Origin: Pseudomonas sp. Irchel s3b2
Lineage (GTDB): Bacteria > Pseudomonadota > Gammaproteobacteria > Pseudomonadales > Pseudomonadaceae
NCBI RefSeq assembly: GCF_900187445.1
Contig: NZ_FYEB01000007.1
Coordinates: forward strand, 1-64,000
Direction: 5' to 3'
DNA length: 64,000 nucleotides
Part shown: positions 6,614-15,121 of the stretch, in pieces
Layout: each line of letters begins with the position of its first letter
Position numbering within the stretch: the first letter of the stretch is position 1
Position numbers and translations under genes: made by a program
The notes under the pieces: model-generated
Database searches by the model: none
What the model saw: the letters and a program-made list of their open reading frames with translations, nothing else
Told to the model about the DNA's origin: nothing

Positions 6614-8635
6614 GTGAACCCACCGCCGATGGCCTTTAGCGCGCAAGACCTCGATTACATCGCCGCAATTGGACCGGCGTCGTTGAACGAAGGACCGATC
6701 GCAGAGCTGGAACAGGCCTGGCTGGCGTGTCTGAGGGGGAGAATCGATCGTCCTGCCGGGGTCCGGCAGGTGATTTGGGACTCCTGGTTGCGCAGCGTCA
6801 GTGCCGGCCTCAACCCTGAGGATGGTGCGTACCGTTTTGTCGCTCCCGCCGATCTGGCCGCGACGCTGGCAGCCAATCGCGCGTTGATCGCAGCGGCAGC
6901 GGAGGTCATGCGCGGATTGCTGGCGTACAACCCCAGAGGTCATATCAATCTGACCGATGCCCAAGGAACGATGCTGTATTTCTGCGGCCTCGATCTCACG
7001 CCGGTGGGCAGCCAACTGCTGGAGTCGGTGCAGGGCACCAACTGCACGGGGCTGGCGCTTGCCGAAGACCGATTGGTGTATGTGCTGGCCGAAGAAAACT
7101 TCGGGGTCGACCTGCGTCGGCGGCGCATGCATTGTGCCGCCGCGCCGATCCGGGATGCCCAGGGCCGGACATTGGCCATGCTGACCCTGACCGCAGAGCC
7201 AGGCTGGTTTCATTTCCATACTCTGGGCACCGTCCAGGCCGCAGCCGAAGCGGTTTCGCGGCAGATGGCGCTGCAGGTCTTGCTGGAAGAACAGCAAACC
7301 GTACTTGAAGTGCTCAACGAGGGACTGGTGGTGCTGGATGAGCGCGGCTGCATCAAGGCGCTCAACCGCTATGCCCGGCAATTGTTTCGCGTGGGCCTGG
7401 ATTTGCTGGGCAGTCCGTTCCAGCGTCTGGGCAGGAGCGAACTGACCAATGAAATTCTGCTGCGCGGCGGGGAAGGGCGGCAGTATGAAGGGATAAGAGA
7501 TCTGGATTGCACCTTTGAGTTGCATGATCGCAGCCAACTGGCGTGCCTGGTATCCGTGTGCTCACTGGAGCAGGGCGGGCGCATCGTTTCGTTGCGCGAG
7601 AACCGGCGCATTCGGGAAATCACCCGGCGGATCATCGGCACTCAGGCGAGCTACACCTTCGAAACCATTCAGGGCAGTTCGCGAGCCATTCAGGACGCGT
7701 TGCGCCTGGGACGGATCGCCAGTCGCAGTGACTCGACCACACTGATTCTGGGCGAAAGCGGCACTGGCAAGGAGTTGTTCGCCCAGGCGATTCATAACGC
7801 CAGTGACCGGTGCAGCGGTCCTTTTGTGGCGGTCAATTGCGGGGCCATTCCGCGAGATTTGGTGCAGAGCGAACTGTTCGGGCATGTCGAGGGCGCCTTC
7901 ACCGGATCGGCCCGCGGCGGTTCGGCCGGGAAGTTCGAATTGGCCGATGGCGGAACGATCTTCCTCGACGAAATCGGAGACATGTCTTTTGATGCCCAGG
8001 TCAGCCTGCTGCGCGTCTTGCAAGAAGGCGAGGTGACGCGGGTGGGCGCAAAAAAATCCCGGCAGGTGAATGTCCGCATCATCGCTGCCACCCACCGCAA
8101 CTTGAGTCAGGCGGTGGCCGATGGTGCGTTCCGTGAGGATCTTTACTACCGGCTCAACGTATTGAATTTGACGGTTCCACCACTAAGGATGCGCGACGAG
8201 GATGTGCCCTTGCTGGCGCAACATTTTCTCGGTCGTTGCGCACGCTCGCTGCGCAAGTCCGTGCAGGGCATCTCGCCAGAGGCGCTGGATATTCTTTGCG
8301 GCTACCACTGGCCGGGTAATGTTCGCGAACTGGAAAATACCATTGAACGCGCGACCAATCTGGCGGTGACCGAACTGATCCAGCCGGGTGATCTACCGCT
8401 TGAAATCAAGCAAAGGTTGCGGCCATCGGCGCCGGGAAGTGTGCCTGAATCCCGGGCGGCCCTGGACTTGGGCACCCATGAAATGAACGCGATCATTGCC
8501 GCCCTCAAGGACACCCGCGGCAACATCCGCCTGGCCGCCAGACAGCTGAATGTTTCTCGGGGTGGGCTGTACAACAAGATGAATCGGTTCGGGTTGAGTG
8601 CCGATGCTTTCCGTTCAGGGTCGAGCGTTCTCTGA
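6614..8635 (+). CDS. Sigma-54-dependent transcriptional activator, AcoR-type (GAF-PAS-AAA+-Fis)
   Basis: 673 residues. A GAF-like sensor occupies roughly residues 60-210 and a PAS-like segment 225-320. The AAA+ sigma-54 interaction domain follows, with Walker A GESGTGKE at 380-387, the sigma-54-contact loop reading GAFTGS (427-432) instead of the usual GAFTGA, and Walker B FLDEIGD near 451. The Fis-type helix-turn-helix is at the C-terminus (NIRLAARQLNVSRGGLYNKM). The GTG at 6614 has AGGGA upstream; ATG 6629 is an alternative. It is divergent from mocACB, whose promoter has a perfect -24/-12 element and paired palindromes, so it almost certainly activates that unit in response to a small effector, presumably rhizopine or an intermediate. 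Its last 21 nt overlap the convergent LacI-type gene. Confidence 0.9.
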   Translation: MNPPPMAFSAQDLDYIAAIGPASLNEGPIAELEQAWLACLRGRIDRPAGVRQVIWDSWLRSVSAGLNPEDGAYRFVAPADLAATLAANRALIAAAAEVMRGLLAYNPRGHINLTDAQGTMLYFCGLDLTPVGSQLLESVQGTNCTGLALAEDRLVYVLAEENFGVDLRRRRMHCAAAPIRDAQGRTLAMLTLTAEPGWFHFHTLGTVQAAAEAVSRQMALQVLLEEQQTVLEVLNEGLVVLDERGCIKALNRYARQLFRVGLDLLGSPFQRLGRSELTNEILLRGGEGRQYEGIRDLDCTFELHDRSQLACLVSVCSLEQGGRIVSLRENRRIREITRRIIGTQASYTFETIQGSSRAIQDALRLGRIASRSDSTTLILGESGTGKELFAQAIHNASDRCSGPFVAVNCGAIPRDLVQSELFGHVEGAFTGSARGGSAGKFELADGGTIFLDEIGDMSFDAQVSLLRVLQEGEVTRVGAKKSRQVNVRIIAATHRNLSQAVADGAFREDLYYRLNVLNLTVPPLRMRDEDVPLLAQHFLGRCARSLRKSVQGISPEALDILCGYHWPGNVRELENTIERATNLAVTELIQPGDLPLEIKQRLRPSAPGSVPESRAALDLGTHEMNAIIAALKDTRGNIRLAARQLNVSRGGLYNKMNRFGLSADAFRSGSSVL

Positions 8636-9664
8636 GGTCATGATCTGCAATGGAATATGAATTCGATGCCGGACAGGATCGAAGTCCGGCGTGGTTTGCA
8701 GTTCGATCAGCAAGTCGACCAGCGCTGCCGCCAGCAACCGCGGCTGGGAATCGATGACCAGGCTGATCAATCCCTGAGCCAGGGCTTGGCGCGACAGCTC
8801 GGTCGATTCCTGAAGAATGCTGCACAGCGACGGCTGCTTTGGCAACTGCGACAGGGCACTGATGATGCCGTCGCCGCCACCGCCGACCACGCACAAACCC
8901 CGCAAGTCATCATGTCGCGCCAGCAGTTCCAGCGCGGCCTCTTCGGTGACGTCACAGTTATCCAGGTTGATCACCGCTTCAAGGAGCCGCAACCCCGGTG
9001 CGTGCTCCGTCAGGTAGCTGCGCAGCCCCTCGACCCGCGCCTGATGACCGAGAAAACGGTGTCCGCCCAATAGCACCCCGACGCTGCCTGTGCGGGCACC
9101 GCAGGTATGAGCCAGCAGCCAGCCCATGGTGCGTCCGACTTCATGATTGTTCTGACCGACGTAAGGCTCATTTGCCGCCTCGTGGATGTCGGACAGCAGT
9201 GCGATCACTGGCACGCCCGCGGCTCTGATCTGAGCGATGGCGGCATTGATCAGTGGGTGAGCGAAGCTGACCACCGCCAGGCCATCGCACTGCACCGCCA
9301 GTTGTTCGATCTGGGCAATGATGGCGCCGGGTGAGCGATCGAATACGTACTCGAATTGGCAACTAAGGTTGGCGCCAGCCTGACGCTGTGCCGCCTCGGT
9401 GATGGCGGCGGCAACGTTGGCATAGAACGCCTGGGCGGTGCCGAGCAACAGGATGCCGAAACGATAGCTGGGGCGCCGTTCGCGGATCCGCTGGCCGATC
9501 AGTCTGGCCGCGAAATAACCCACCGCCTCGGCGGCCTGGAACACCTGCTCGGCGGTAGCCGGGTTCACCGGAGCCCTGGCATTGAGCACCCGGTCCACGG
9601 TGGCGACACTCAAACCGGCGTGCTCGGCGACCGTGGCGATGGTTGGGCGTTTATTGTTATTCAT
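8615..9664 (-). CDS. LacI-family transcriptional regulator
   Basis: 349 residues. An N-terminal LacI helix-turn-helix (TIATVAEHAGLSVATVDRVL and the NPATAEQVFQAAEAVGY hinge region) precedes a periplasmic-binding-like effector domain of the sugar/ribose type (residues ~70-340). ATG 9664 has GGGGA upstream and is preferred over the in-frame GTG at 9676. It is divergent from mocD, and the space between them holds a perfect TTGATAG/CTATCAA inverted repeat, a probable operator. The effector is likely the same inositol-type ligand that MocB binds. Its 3' end overlaps the sigma-54 activator gene tail-to-tail. Repression of mocDEF plus autoregulation is the simplest model. Confidence 0.9.
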   Translation of the reverse strand: MNNNKRPTIATVAEHAGLSVATVDRVLNARAPVNPATAEQVFQAAEAVGYFAARLIGQRIRERRPSYRFGILLLGTAQAFYANVAAAITEAAQRQAGANLSCQFEYVFDRSPGAIIAQIEQLAVQCDGLAVVSFAHPLINAAIAQIRAAGVPVIALLSDIHEAANEPYVGQNNHEVGRTMGWLLAHTCGARTGSVGVLLGGHRFLGHQARVEGLRSYLTEHAPGLRLLEAVINLDNCDVTEEAALELLARHDDLRGLCVVGGGGDGIISALSQLPKQPSLCSILQESTELSRQALAQGLISLVIDSQPRLLAAALVDLLIELQTTPDFDPVRHRIHIPLQIMTSENARP

Positions 9665-9683
9665 GACAGTCCCCACAGGCGCT

Positions 9684-9732
9684 TTGATAGAAAACTATCA
9701 AGCTTCAATGGGCCTGGATGATAGCTTGATAG
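9684..9732. promoter_or_regulatory. Probable LacI-type operator region
   Basis: TTGATAG (9684-9690) and CTATCAA (9695-9701) form a perfect inverted repeat with a 4-nt spacer. Two further half-sites, TGATAG, occur at 9719-9724 and 9727-9732. They lie between the divergent LacI-type gene and the mocD promoter, as expected for a shared operator. Confidence 0.6.
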
Positions 9733-9749
9733 GGAATGTATTCAAGGGC

Positions 9750-9778
9750 TTGAGGGTAATCTTTGCGCTCTCTATCTT
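9750..9778 (+). promoter_or_regulatory. Sigma-70 promoter for mocDEF
   Basis: TTGAGG (9750-9755) and TATCTT (9773-9778) are separated by exactly 17 nt, about 70 nt upstream of the mocD ATG. The half-operators at 9719-9732 end 18 nt before the -35 box, which suits repression. Confidence 0.55.
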
Positions 9779-9846
9779 TTCGCAAGCGATGTGATCCCGC
9801 ATCGAAGCAAGTGCCTAAAACCATCAAGCTTGCGGAGAACAATAAA

Positions 9847-10959
9847 ATGCCTGAACAAAACGCAGCCTTTGAATACCCCGGCAAACCCGTGCCTCGGGAT
9901 TATCGATTAACCGGTCCCGAAGCCGCTAAAGCAGCGCAAAAAGGCCTGGTCTCAGCCAACTGGTATCAATCACCCATTCCCCGTAAACGCATGAAGGAAC
10001 TGATGCAGCGTCGCGATGGCCCGGCCCTGCGCGATACCGCCATCTGGCTGCTATCGATGTTCGTCACCGGGTTCGGGGGTTACTGGTTCTGGGGCTCCTG
10101 GGCCTGCGTTCCGTTCTTCTTCGCCTATGGGTTGCTCTACGGCACGGCGTCCAATGCCCGTTGGCACGAAACCGGTCACGGCACGGCGTTTAAAACCCGC
10201 TGGATGAATGATGCGATCTACCAGTTATCGAGCTTCATGTTCATGTTCGAACCCCATGTCTGGCGTTGGAGCCACGCCCGGCACCACACAGACACCATCA
10301 TCGTCGGTCGCGATCCGGAGATCGTCGAGCCGCGTCCGCCAAGCCTGATCAATATGGTGCTGAGTCTGTTCAGGATGCCTTATGCGATCAAGACGATGTG
10401 GTCAGTCTGCCTACATGCGACCGGGCGGATGGCTGAAGAAGAGCAGACCTTCATCCCCGAATCCGAGTGGCCCAAGGTCTTTACGGTGGCGCGTATTTGG
10501 CTGGTGATTTATGGGCTGACTCTGGCGGCTGCGCTGTATCTGCAGAGCTGGTTGCCGTTGATGTTTATCGGTTTGCCGACCCTGTACGGCGGCTGGCTGT
10601 CCTACCTGTTCGGCCTGACGCAGCATGTTGGCCTGGCCGAGGACGTACTTGATCACCGCAGCAACTGCCGCACGATTTACATGAACCCGCTGCTGCGTTT
10701 TCTGTACCTCGACATGAACTATCACCTCGAGCATCACATGTATCCGATGGTGCCTTTTCACGCATTGGCGCAGCTTCACGAAGAGATTCGTCACGACTGC
10801 CCGCCGCCGTACACCAGCCTGTTCGAGGCCTTGTGGGAAGTCCTTCCGGCCATCTGGAAACAGCGCCAAGACCCGACTTATTTCGTCCGTCGCCCTTTGC
10901 CCCAACGCGCAGCGCCGGCCGTCAGCGCCCGGGCAGAATCTGAAGCAATGCCCGGCTGA
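9847..10959 (+). CDS. mocD: Fatty-acid-desaturase/alkane-hydroxylase-fold oxygenase (MocD-like)
   Basis: 370-residue membrane di-iron oxygenase. The three histidine boxes are visible: HETGH (107-111), HARHH (143-147) and HLEHH (293-297), with hydrophobic segments between. In rhizobial loci MocD, with MocE and MocF, is needed to use the O-methylated rhizopine, presumably by oxidative demethylation of 3-O-methyl-scyllo-inosamine to scyllo-inosamine. The next two genes supply exactly the Rieske ferredoxin and reductase such an enzyme needs. The ATG at 9847 has GGAG about 10 nt upstream; an upstream in-frame start at 9763 would overlap the promoter and is rejected. A lipid desaturase is the alternative, but the operon context argues against it. 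Confidence 0.85.
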   Translation: MPEQNAAFEYPGKPVPRDYRLTGPEAAKAAQKGLVSANWYQSPIPRKRMKELMQRRDGPALRDTAIWLLSMFVTGFGGYWFWGSWACVPFFFAYGLLYGTASNARWHETGHGTAFKTRWMNDAIYQLSSFMFMFEPHVWRWSHARHHTDTIIVGRDPEIVEPRPPSLINMVLSLFRMPYAIKTMWSVCLHATGRMAEEEQTFIPESEWPKVFTVARIWLVIYGLTLAAALYLQSWLPLMFIGLPTLYGGWLSYLFGLTQHVGLAEDVLDHRSNCRTIYMNPLLRFLYLDMNYHLEHHMYPMVPFHALAQLHEEIRHDCPPPYTSLFEALWEVLPAIWKQRQDPTYFVRRPLPQRAAPAVSARAESEAMPG

Positions 10960-10995
10960 CACCTTCCCGTTTTTACCACTACAAGAGAAAACGCC

Positions 10996-11316
10996 ATGAC
11001 CGATCAATGGATCGATGTCTGTGCCGTGGGCGAAATAAATGAAGAGGATGTCATTCGTTTCGACCATGGCCCGCACACCTATGCCGTCTACCGCTCCGCA
11101 GACGACGAATTCTTCGCCACCGCGGGCTTGTGCACCCACGAGTCCATCCACCTCGCCGATGGCCTGGTGATGGAGCATGTCATCGAGTGCCCCAAGCACA
11201 ACGGACGCTTCGACTACCGCTCCGGCAAAGCCCTGGGGGCGCCGGTGTGCGTCAACCTCAAGACCTATCCGGTCCGGGTCGAGGCGGGGCGTGTCTTGCT
11301 CGCCATTTCGGTTTAA
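10996..11316 (+). CDS. mocE: Rieske-type [2Fe-2S] ferredoxin (MocE-like)
   Basis: 106 residues. Rieske ligands are Cys46-Thr-His48 and Cys65-Pro-Lys-His68, inside LCTHESIHLADG and ECPKHNGRFDYRSG. The protein is a small soluble electron carrier that should pass electrons from MocF to the di-iron oxygenase MocD. It starts 36 nt after mocD with AAGAGAAA upstream and is followed 18 nt later by mocF, so the three form one operon. Its length is typical of biphenyl- and naphthalene-dioxygenase ferredoxins, but the neighbouring oxygenase is desaturase-like, not a Rieske dioxygenase. Confidence 0.88.
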   Translation: MTDQWIDVCAVGEINEEDVIRFDHGPHTYAVYRSADDEFFATAGLCTHESIHLADGLVMEHVIECPKHNGRFDYRSGKALGAPVCVNLKTYPVRVEAGRVLLAISV

Positions 11317-11334
11317 CTGCTCGGAGTCTGTGCC

Positions 11335-12576
11335 ATGAATCCTGCCAATGCTCCACTGGTTATCGTTGGCGCCGGGCATGCGGGTGGCCGCGCGGCCCTG
11401 ACCCTGCGGGCCGAAGGCTATCGCGGTCGCCTGATCCTGATCGGCGACGAATCCCACCCGCCCTACGAACGTCCGCCACTGTCCAAAGGGCTGTTACAGG
11501 GCACGGTTGAACTGGCGGGTTGCAGTTTGTGCGATAGCGCTCAACTCACCGAACTGGACATCGAACACCTGGCCGGTAACCCGGTGAAAAACCTCGATCC
11601 GCAGCAACATCGATTGCAGTTGGCCGACGGCAGTCGGTTGCAGTACGCCCGTCTGTTGCTCGCGACCGGGGGCAGGGCGCGACTGTTGTCCTCGGTGCCC
11701 GAGCATCTGCTGAATGTGCTTTATCTGCGAACTCATGATGAGGCGTTGGCATTGCGTGCTTCGCTGCGCCCCGACACGCGATTGGTGATCATCGGCGGCG
11801 GCTTTATCGGCCTCGAAGTCGCCGCGACTGCCCGAGCGTTGGGTTGCACGGTGACCTTGCTTGAGGCCGGGTCGCGCTTGGCGGGTCGCATCCTGCCGGA
11901 GCGATTGTCCAGTGCCTTGCTGCAATTGCATCGCCGCGAGGGCGTGGATGTTCGGTTGAACGTGGCCATTGAGGCGGTGCAGGGCGCCACCCGCGCCGAG
12001 GCTGTGCAACTGGTTGACGGCCAGTTGTTGCCCTGCGACTTGGTCGTGGTCGGCATTGGCATGCAACCCAACATCGAACTGGCCATGGCCGCTGGACTCG
12101 AGGTCGGCCAGGGCATTCGCGTCGATGCCCAACTGCGCACCAGTGCGCCGGACATCTTTGCGGCGGGCGATGTCTGTGAGTTTCGACTGCACCCACAAGG
12201 GGTTTTCCAGCGTCAGGAAACCTGGCGCAACGCCGAAACCCAGGGCCGTCACGCCGCCCTGAATCTGTTGGGCGGCGAGTTGCCCTTCGAGGCCATTCCG
12301 GGGTTTTGGTCCGATCAATACGACTGGGGATTGCAGACCGTGGGCGTGATCGCAAACACAGAACCCACGGCGAGCCGGACAACCCCCGGTGACGGTTTCC
12401 TGTTGTTCTATCTCGATGCCGAGCAACGTCTGCAAGGCGCTTGCGGCTGGGGGCAGGGGAATAGTGTCGCCAAGGACATCAAGCTTTGCGAACGGCTGAT
12501 CGCCAACCATAACCCCCTCTCGGTGGACGCTTTAGCCGACGCCAATGTCTCGCTCAAACAACTGCTGAGGAACTGA
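11335..12576 (+). CDS. mocF: FAD/NAD(P)H-dependent ferredoxin reductase (MocF-like)
   Basis: 413 residues. The FAD-binding GxGxxG motif is at the N-terminus (VIVGAGHAGGRAALTLR), the family PYERPPLSK motif follows, and the second NAD-binding Rossmann motif appears in the middle (VIIGGGFIGLEVAATARALG). The conserved TSAPDIFAAGDVCEF FAD-contact segment and a reductase C-terminal domain complete it. It should take electrons from NADH and reduce MocE. It matches rubredoxin/ferredoxin reductases of the BphA4/putidaredoxin reductase group. The start codon is 18 nt after mocE, and the gene ends 1 nt before the next start. Confidence 0.88.
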   Translation: MNPANAPLVIVGAGHAGGRAALTLRAEGYRGRLILIGDESHPPYERPPLSKGLLQGTVELAGCSLCDSAQLTELDIEHLAGNPVKNLDPQQHRLQLADGSRLQYARLLLATGGRARLLSSVPEHLLNVLYLRTHDEALALRASLRPDTRLVIIGGGFIGLEVAATARALGCTVTLLEAGSRLAGRILPERLSSALLQLHRREGVDVRLNVAIEAVQGATRAEAVQLVDGQLLPCDLVVVGIGMQPNIELAMAAGLEVGQGIRVDAQLRTSAPDIFAAGDVCEFRLHPQGVFQRQETWRNAETQGRHAALNLLGGELPFEAIPGFWSDQYDWGLQTVGVIANTEPTASRTTPGDGFLLFYLDAEQRLQGACGWGQGNSVAKDIKLCERLIANHNPLSVDALADANVSLKQLLRN

Positions 12577-12577
12577 C

Positions 12578-13429
12578 ATGCGCGAATTCCTGGTGTTTCA
12601 ATCCTTGTGGGCCATGCAAGATCACCGTGGTCAATGCGACCTTCCCCTGGAAGCGCAACTGGAAAAGATCGCCGCCGCCGGCTTCGACGGGATCACCGAC
12701 CATTTCTGGAAGGCGCCTCAGGCTGCACGCCTGAGCGCCGCCGCCAAGGCACAAGGTCTGCAAATCGAAGGGCAGGTGTTCCCCCGGACCGTGGATGGTC
12801 TGGCGGCCGCGCTCGATGTCGTTTCCCGCTACGGCTGCCACCACCTCACACTGCAGGCCGACGTCCGGCCGCGCACGCTGGTGCAAGCCATCGAACTGAT
12901 CGAAGGCTGGCAGCGTCTGGCCGAGCAGGTGGACTTTCCGATCCTGCTGGAAACCCACCGTTATCGTCTCACCAATGACCTGTTGTTCACCCTTGACCTG
13001 CTCGCTGAAATGCCCAACCTCAAACTGTTGGCCGACTTGTCCCACTACGTCGTGGGCCGGGAATTGCCTGAGTCGGCCCCTGCCGAAGACGACGAACAGA
13101 TCCACACCATCCTGCGCCATAGTTGGGGCTTTCACGGTCGGGTCGCCAACGGCGAACAGATCCAGGTGCCCTTGAGCTTTGCCCGGCATCGACCCTGGCT
13201 GGAGCGATTCCTGGGCTGGTGGCGCTACGGGATCGAGGATTGGTTGGCTCGCCCGAACACACCCGCCACTCTGTCCTTCACCTGCGAACTCGGCCCGCCA
13301 CCTTATGCGATCACGGGGGCTGATGGGCGTGACATCACTGATCGCTGGGCAGAGGCGTTGATGTTGAAGGAGCTGATGCGTGGGGTTTGGAGCGACTGCC
13401 AGGTGCGAACGGCTACGTCAAAAGATTGA
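12578..13429 (+). CDS. Second sugar-phosphate-isomerase-like TIM-barrel protein in the mocDEF operon
   Basis: 283 residues. The pattern of a xylose-isomerase-like TIM barrel is visible: AAAGFDGITDHFWKAP, YGCHHLTLQADVRPRT, the glutamate strand FPILLETHRYRLTNDL, and KLLADLSHYVVGREL with the Asp-His metal-type pair. It starts 1 nt after the mocF stop, so it is co-transcribed and probably translationally coupled. It differs clearly from MocC at 4610-5398. It may act on an inosose, keto-inosamine or downstream ring-opened product; no specific reaction can be assigned. The C-terminal ~30 residues (GRDITDRWAEALMLKELMRG) resemble proteins of the same group in sugar-catabolism operons. Confidence 0.75.
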   Translation: MREFLVFQSLWAMQDHRGQCDLPLEAQLEKIAAAGFDGITDHFWKAPQAARLSAAAKAQGLQIEGQVFPRTVDGLAAALDVVSRYGCHHLTLQADVRPRTLVQAIELIEGWQRLAEQVDFPILLETHRYRLTNDLLFTLDLLAEMPNLKLLADLSHYVVGRELPESAPAEDDEQIHTILRHSWGFHGRVANGEQIQVPLSFARHRPWLERFLGWWRYGIEDWLARPNTPATLSFTCELGPPPYAITGADGRDITDRWAEALMLKELMRGVWSDCQVRTATSKD

Positions 13430-13532
13430 TTTCACCGATCAAGTCATCGACCGCCGCGAGCATGAACTCGATCGTGTTTCATTGACGAATTTGCGAGCGA
13501 GAGGCACTGCCCGGAGGGGGGCGGTCAGGTTT

Positions 13533-13712
13533 TCAAAGGCTCTCAGGGTCGCCGAAGAACATTTTGCCTGGGCTCTAGGACGATTGTTTCAGGTGGAAAA
13601 AAAAAGAGTTATGCCCCCATTTTTGCCCCCACTTGCACCGGCTGTGCTAGCGATCGTGAATGGCGATTTCTGATAACACCAGTGTGGCTTTGGCTGGCTT
13701 TCAGTGGACTCC
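13533..13712. repeat. Repeat copy A: mexT 3'-end duplicate plus element-end sequence
   Basis: On the minus strand, 13562-13533 reads ATG TTC TTC GGC GAC CCT GAG AGC CTT TGA, encoding MFFGDPESL-stop, the exact C-terminus of mexT at 28879; 28 of 30 bases match. To its right, roughly 150 bp match copy B (15821-15968), including the paired ATGCCCCCA / TGCCCCCACTTG signature at about 13613-13640. The 648-nt gap around it (13430-14077) has no other supported gene; short frames there have no ribosome sites. It looks like an attachment-site scar with the tail of a lost integrase, but the integrase part is inference. Confidence 0.75.
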
Positions 13713-14001
13713 CTTCCACGCCGCGTCATCCCCTCCGCGCTGATCGCGGTGGATACAGCATCACCCCATTGGGGCAAACACTGAGGGGGGCATTTCGAGC
13801 GTTATACGACTGGAGCCTCAATCATTCAAATGCTGTTCTGATGGCCCAGTCAGCATTTGACAAGCGTTTAACAGAGACTTGGAAAACCGCCGTGTCATAA
13901 CTGCCCCGCAAATAATACTTTGCTAAATACTCACTATAAACGTGTCTAGAGGTGTCCGAGATGCTGAAATCTAAAACTGAAACTAACGTGCCAATGGGTA
14001 C

Positions 14002-14033
14002 TTGACTCTGCCCCATGGGACACCTCGTATGCT
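14002..14033 (+). promoter_or_regulatory. MerR-type promoter with 20-bp spacer
   Basis: TTGACT (14002-14007) and TATGCT (14028-14033) are separated by 20 nt, the over-long spacing typical of promoters remodelled by MerR-family regulators. The spacer contains a near-perfect palindrome, TGCCCCATGGGACA. It lies 45 nt upstream of the dehydrogenase/epimerase start, and a MerR-family gene is convergent just beyond. Confidence 0.65.
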
Positions 14034-14077
14034 TTTTCCCAGCGCCCACTCTGGCGCGCTGCCAACAAGGAGTTCCT

Positions 14078-15121
14078 GTGAAAAGTTTATGTCTGGTGAC
14101 AGGTGCCAACGGCCATCTGGGCAATACTTTGGTGCGAGCGCTGCTCGGTCAGGGCTATCGGGTTCGAGCCGGGGTTCGTGACATATGTAACCACACACCC
14201 TTTGCCGGGCTGGACTGCGAGTTGGTGTATGCCGAGTTGCTGGACCGTGCGGCCTTGGACAAGGCGCTGGAGGGCGTGGAGGTGCTGTTTCAAGTGGCCG
14301 CCGTGTTCAAGCACTGGGCTCGCAACCCGGAGGCCGAGATTGTCGAGCCGAATATTCAAGGCACGCGGCGTGTGCTGCAAGCCGCTTCACGGGCGGGTGT
14401 GCAGCGTGTGGTCTACGTTAGTTCGGTGGCCGCCGTCGGTCATGATGGTACGGCGCTGGATGAGGCGCACTGGAATACGGAAAGCGAAAACGCCTACTAC
14501 AAATCGAAGATACTTTCCGAGCAGGCGGCTTGGCAGTGCGCTGAGACGTTGGGGGTGAACATGGTGTCGGTATTACCTTCGGCCATGGTTGGCCCCAATG
14601 CTGGTCACCTCACCGATACCATGGGATTTCTTCAGTCGGTTCGGCAGCGGCAGATGCCGTTTGATCCGGGGTTTCGCTTCAACTTCGTGGATGTTCGCGA
14701 TGTGGCAGACGGGATGATACTCGCTGCCGAAAAGGGCCGGCCGGGGCAGCGCTATATCCTGGCCAATGAGCATTCGTCGCCGCTCAGCGATTTGATCGAG
14801 GCCGCCAACACCCAAGCTCCCGGGTATCGCCAGCCTGTCTCAGCGCCACGCTGGTTATTGCTGGGCGTGGCCTGGCTCCAGGAGCGCTGGGCGCAATTAG
14901 TCGGCAAGCCCGCCCAGCTACTCTTGAGCCAGGTGCGCCTGTTTCACAACGTGGCGCAGGAATACAACATCACCAAGGCGAAACATGAATTGGGCTTCAA
15001 CCCTCGGCCGCCTGAAGTGGCTTTGAGGCAAGCGTTTGCTTATCTGTACAGACAAGCGCATCAACCTTATGAAAACCCGCCACAGGGCGAGGCGCAAACA
15101 TTGAGTTCATCTCGCTTTTGA
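14078..15121 (+). CDS. NAD-dependent epimerase/dehydratase-family protein (dihydroflavonol-reductase-like extended SDR)
   Basis: 347 residues, extended short-chain dehydrogenase. The NAD(P)-binding motif is CLVTGANGHLGNTLVRALL near the N-terminus; VVYVSSVAAVGHD carries the catalytic serine region and NAYYKSKILSEQ the YxxxK. The GTG start at 14078 has AAGGAG five nt upstream. It should oxidise or reduce a hydroxyl/carbonyl of a small molecule; the family includes dihydroflavonol 4-reductase-like and 3-beta-hydroxysteroid dehydrogenase-like enzymes, and the substrate cannot be read. The last 125 nt overlap the convergent MerR gene, and the promoter upstream has the MerR-type 20-bp spacer, so the two form a regulator-target pair inside the first accessory segment. 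Confidence 0.82.
   Translation: MKSLCLVTGANGHLGNTLVRALLGQGYRVRAGVRDICNHTPFAGLDCELVYAELLDRAALDKALEGVEVLFQVAAVFKHWARNPEAEIVEPNIQGTRRVLQAASRAGVQRVVYVSSVAAVGHDGTALDEAHWNTESENAYYKSKILSEQAAWQCAETLGVNMVSVLPSAMVGPNAGHLTDTMGFLQSVRQRQMPFDPGFRFNFVDVRDVADGMILAAEKGRPGQRYILANEHSSPLSDLIEAANTQAPGYRQPVSAPRWLLLGVAWLQERWAQLVGKPAQLLLSQVRLFHNVAQEYNITKAKHELGFNPRPPEVALRQAFAYLYRQAHQPYENPPQGEAQTLSSSRF

Noticed and set aside
6557..7537. 326-codon minus-strand frame
   Set aside because: Antisense to the sigma-54 activator and would cover the enhancer sites; shadow.
9750..9771. Sigma-54 promoter for mocD (GGGTAATCTTTGC)
   Set aside because: Spacing between GG and GC is 9 instead of 10 and the -24 box is poor; the sigma-70 boxes fit better.
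9763..9846. Upstream start for mocD
   Set aside because: It would place the coding start within the promoter region and adds 28 residues unlike the desaturase family.
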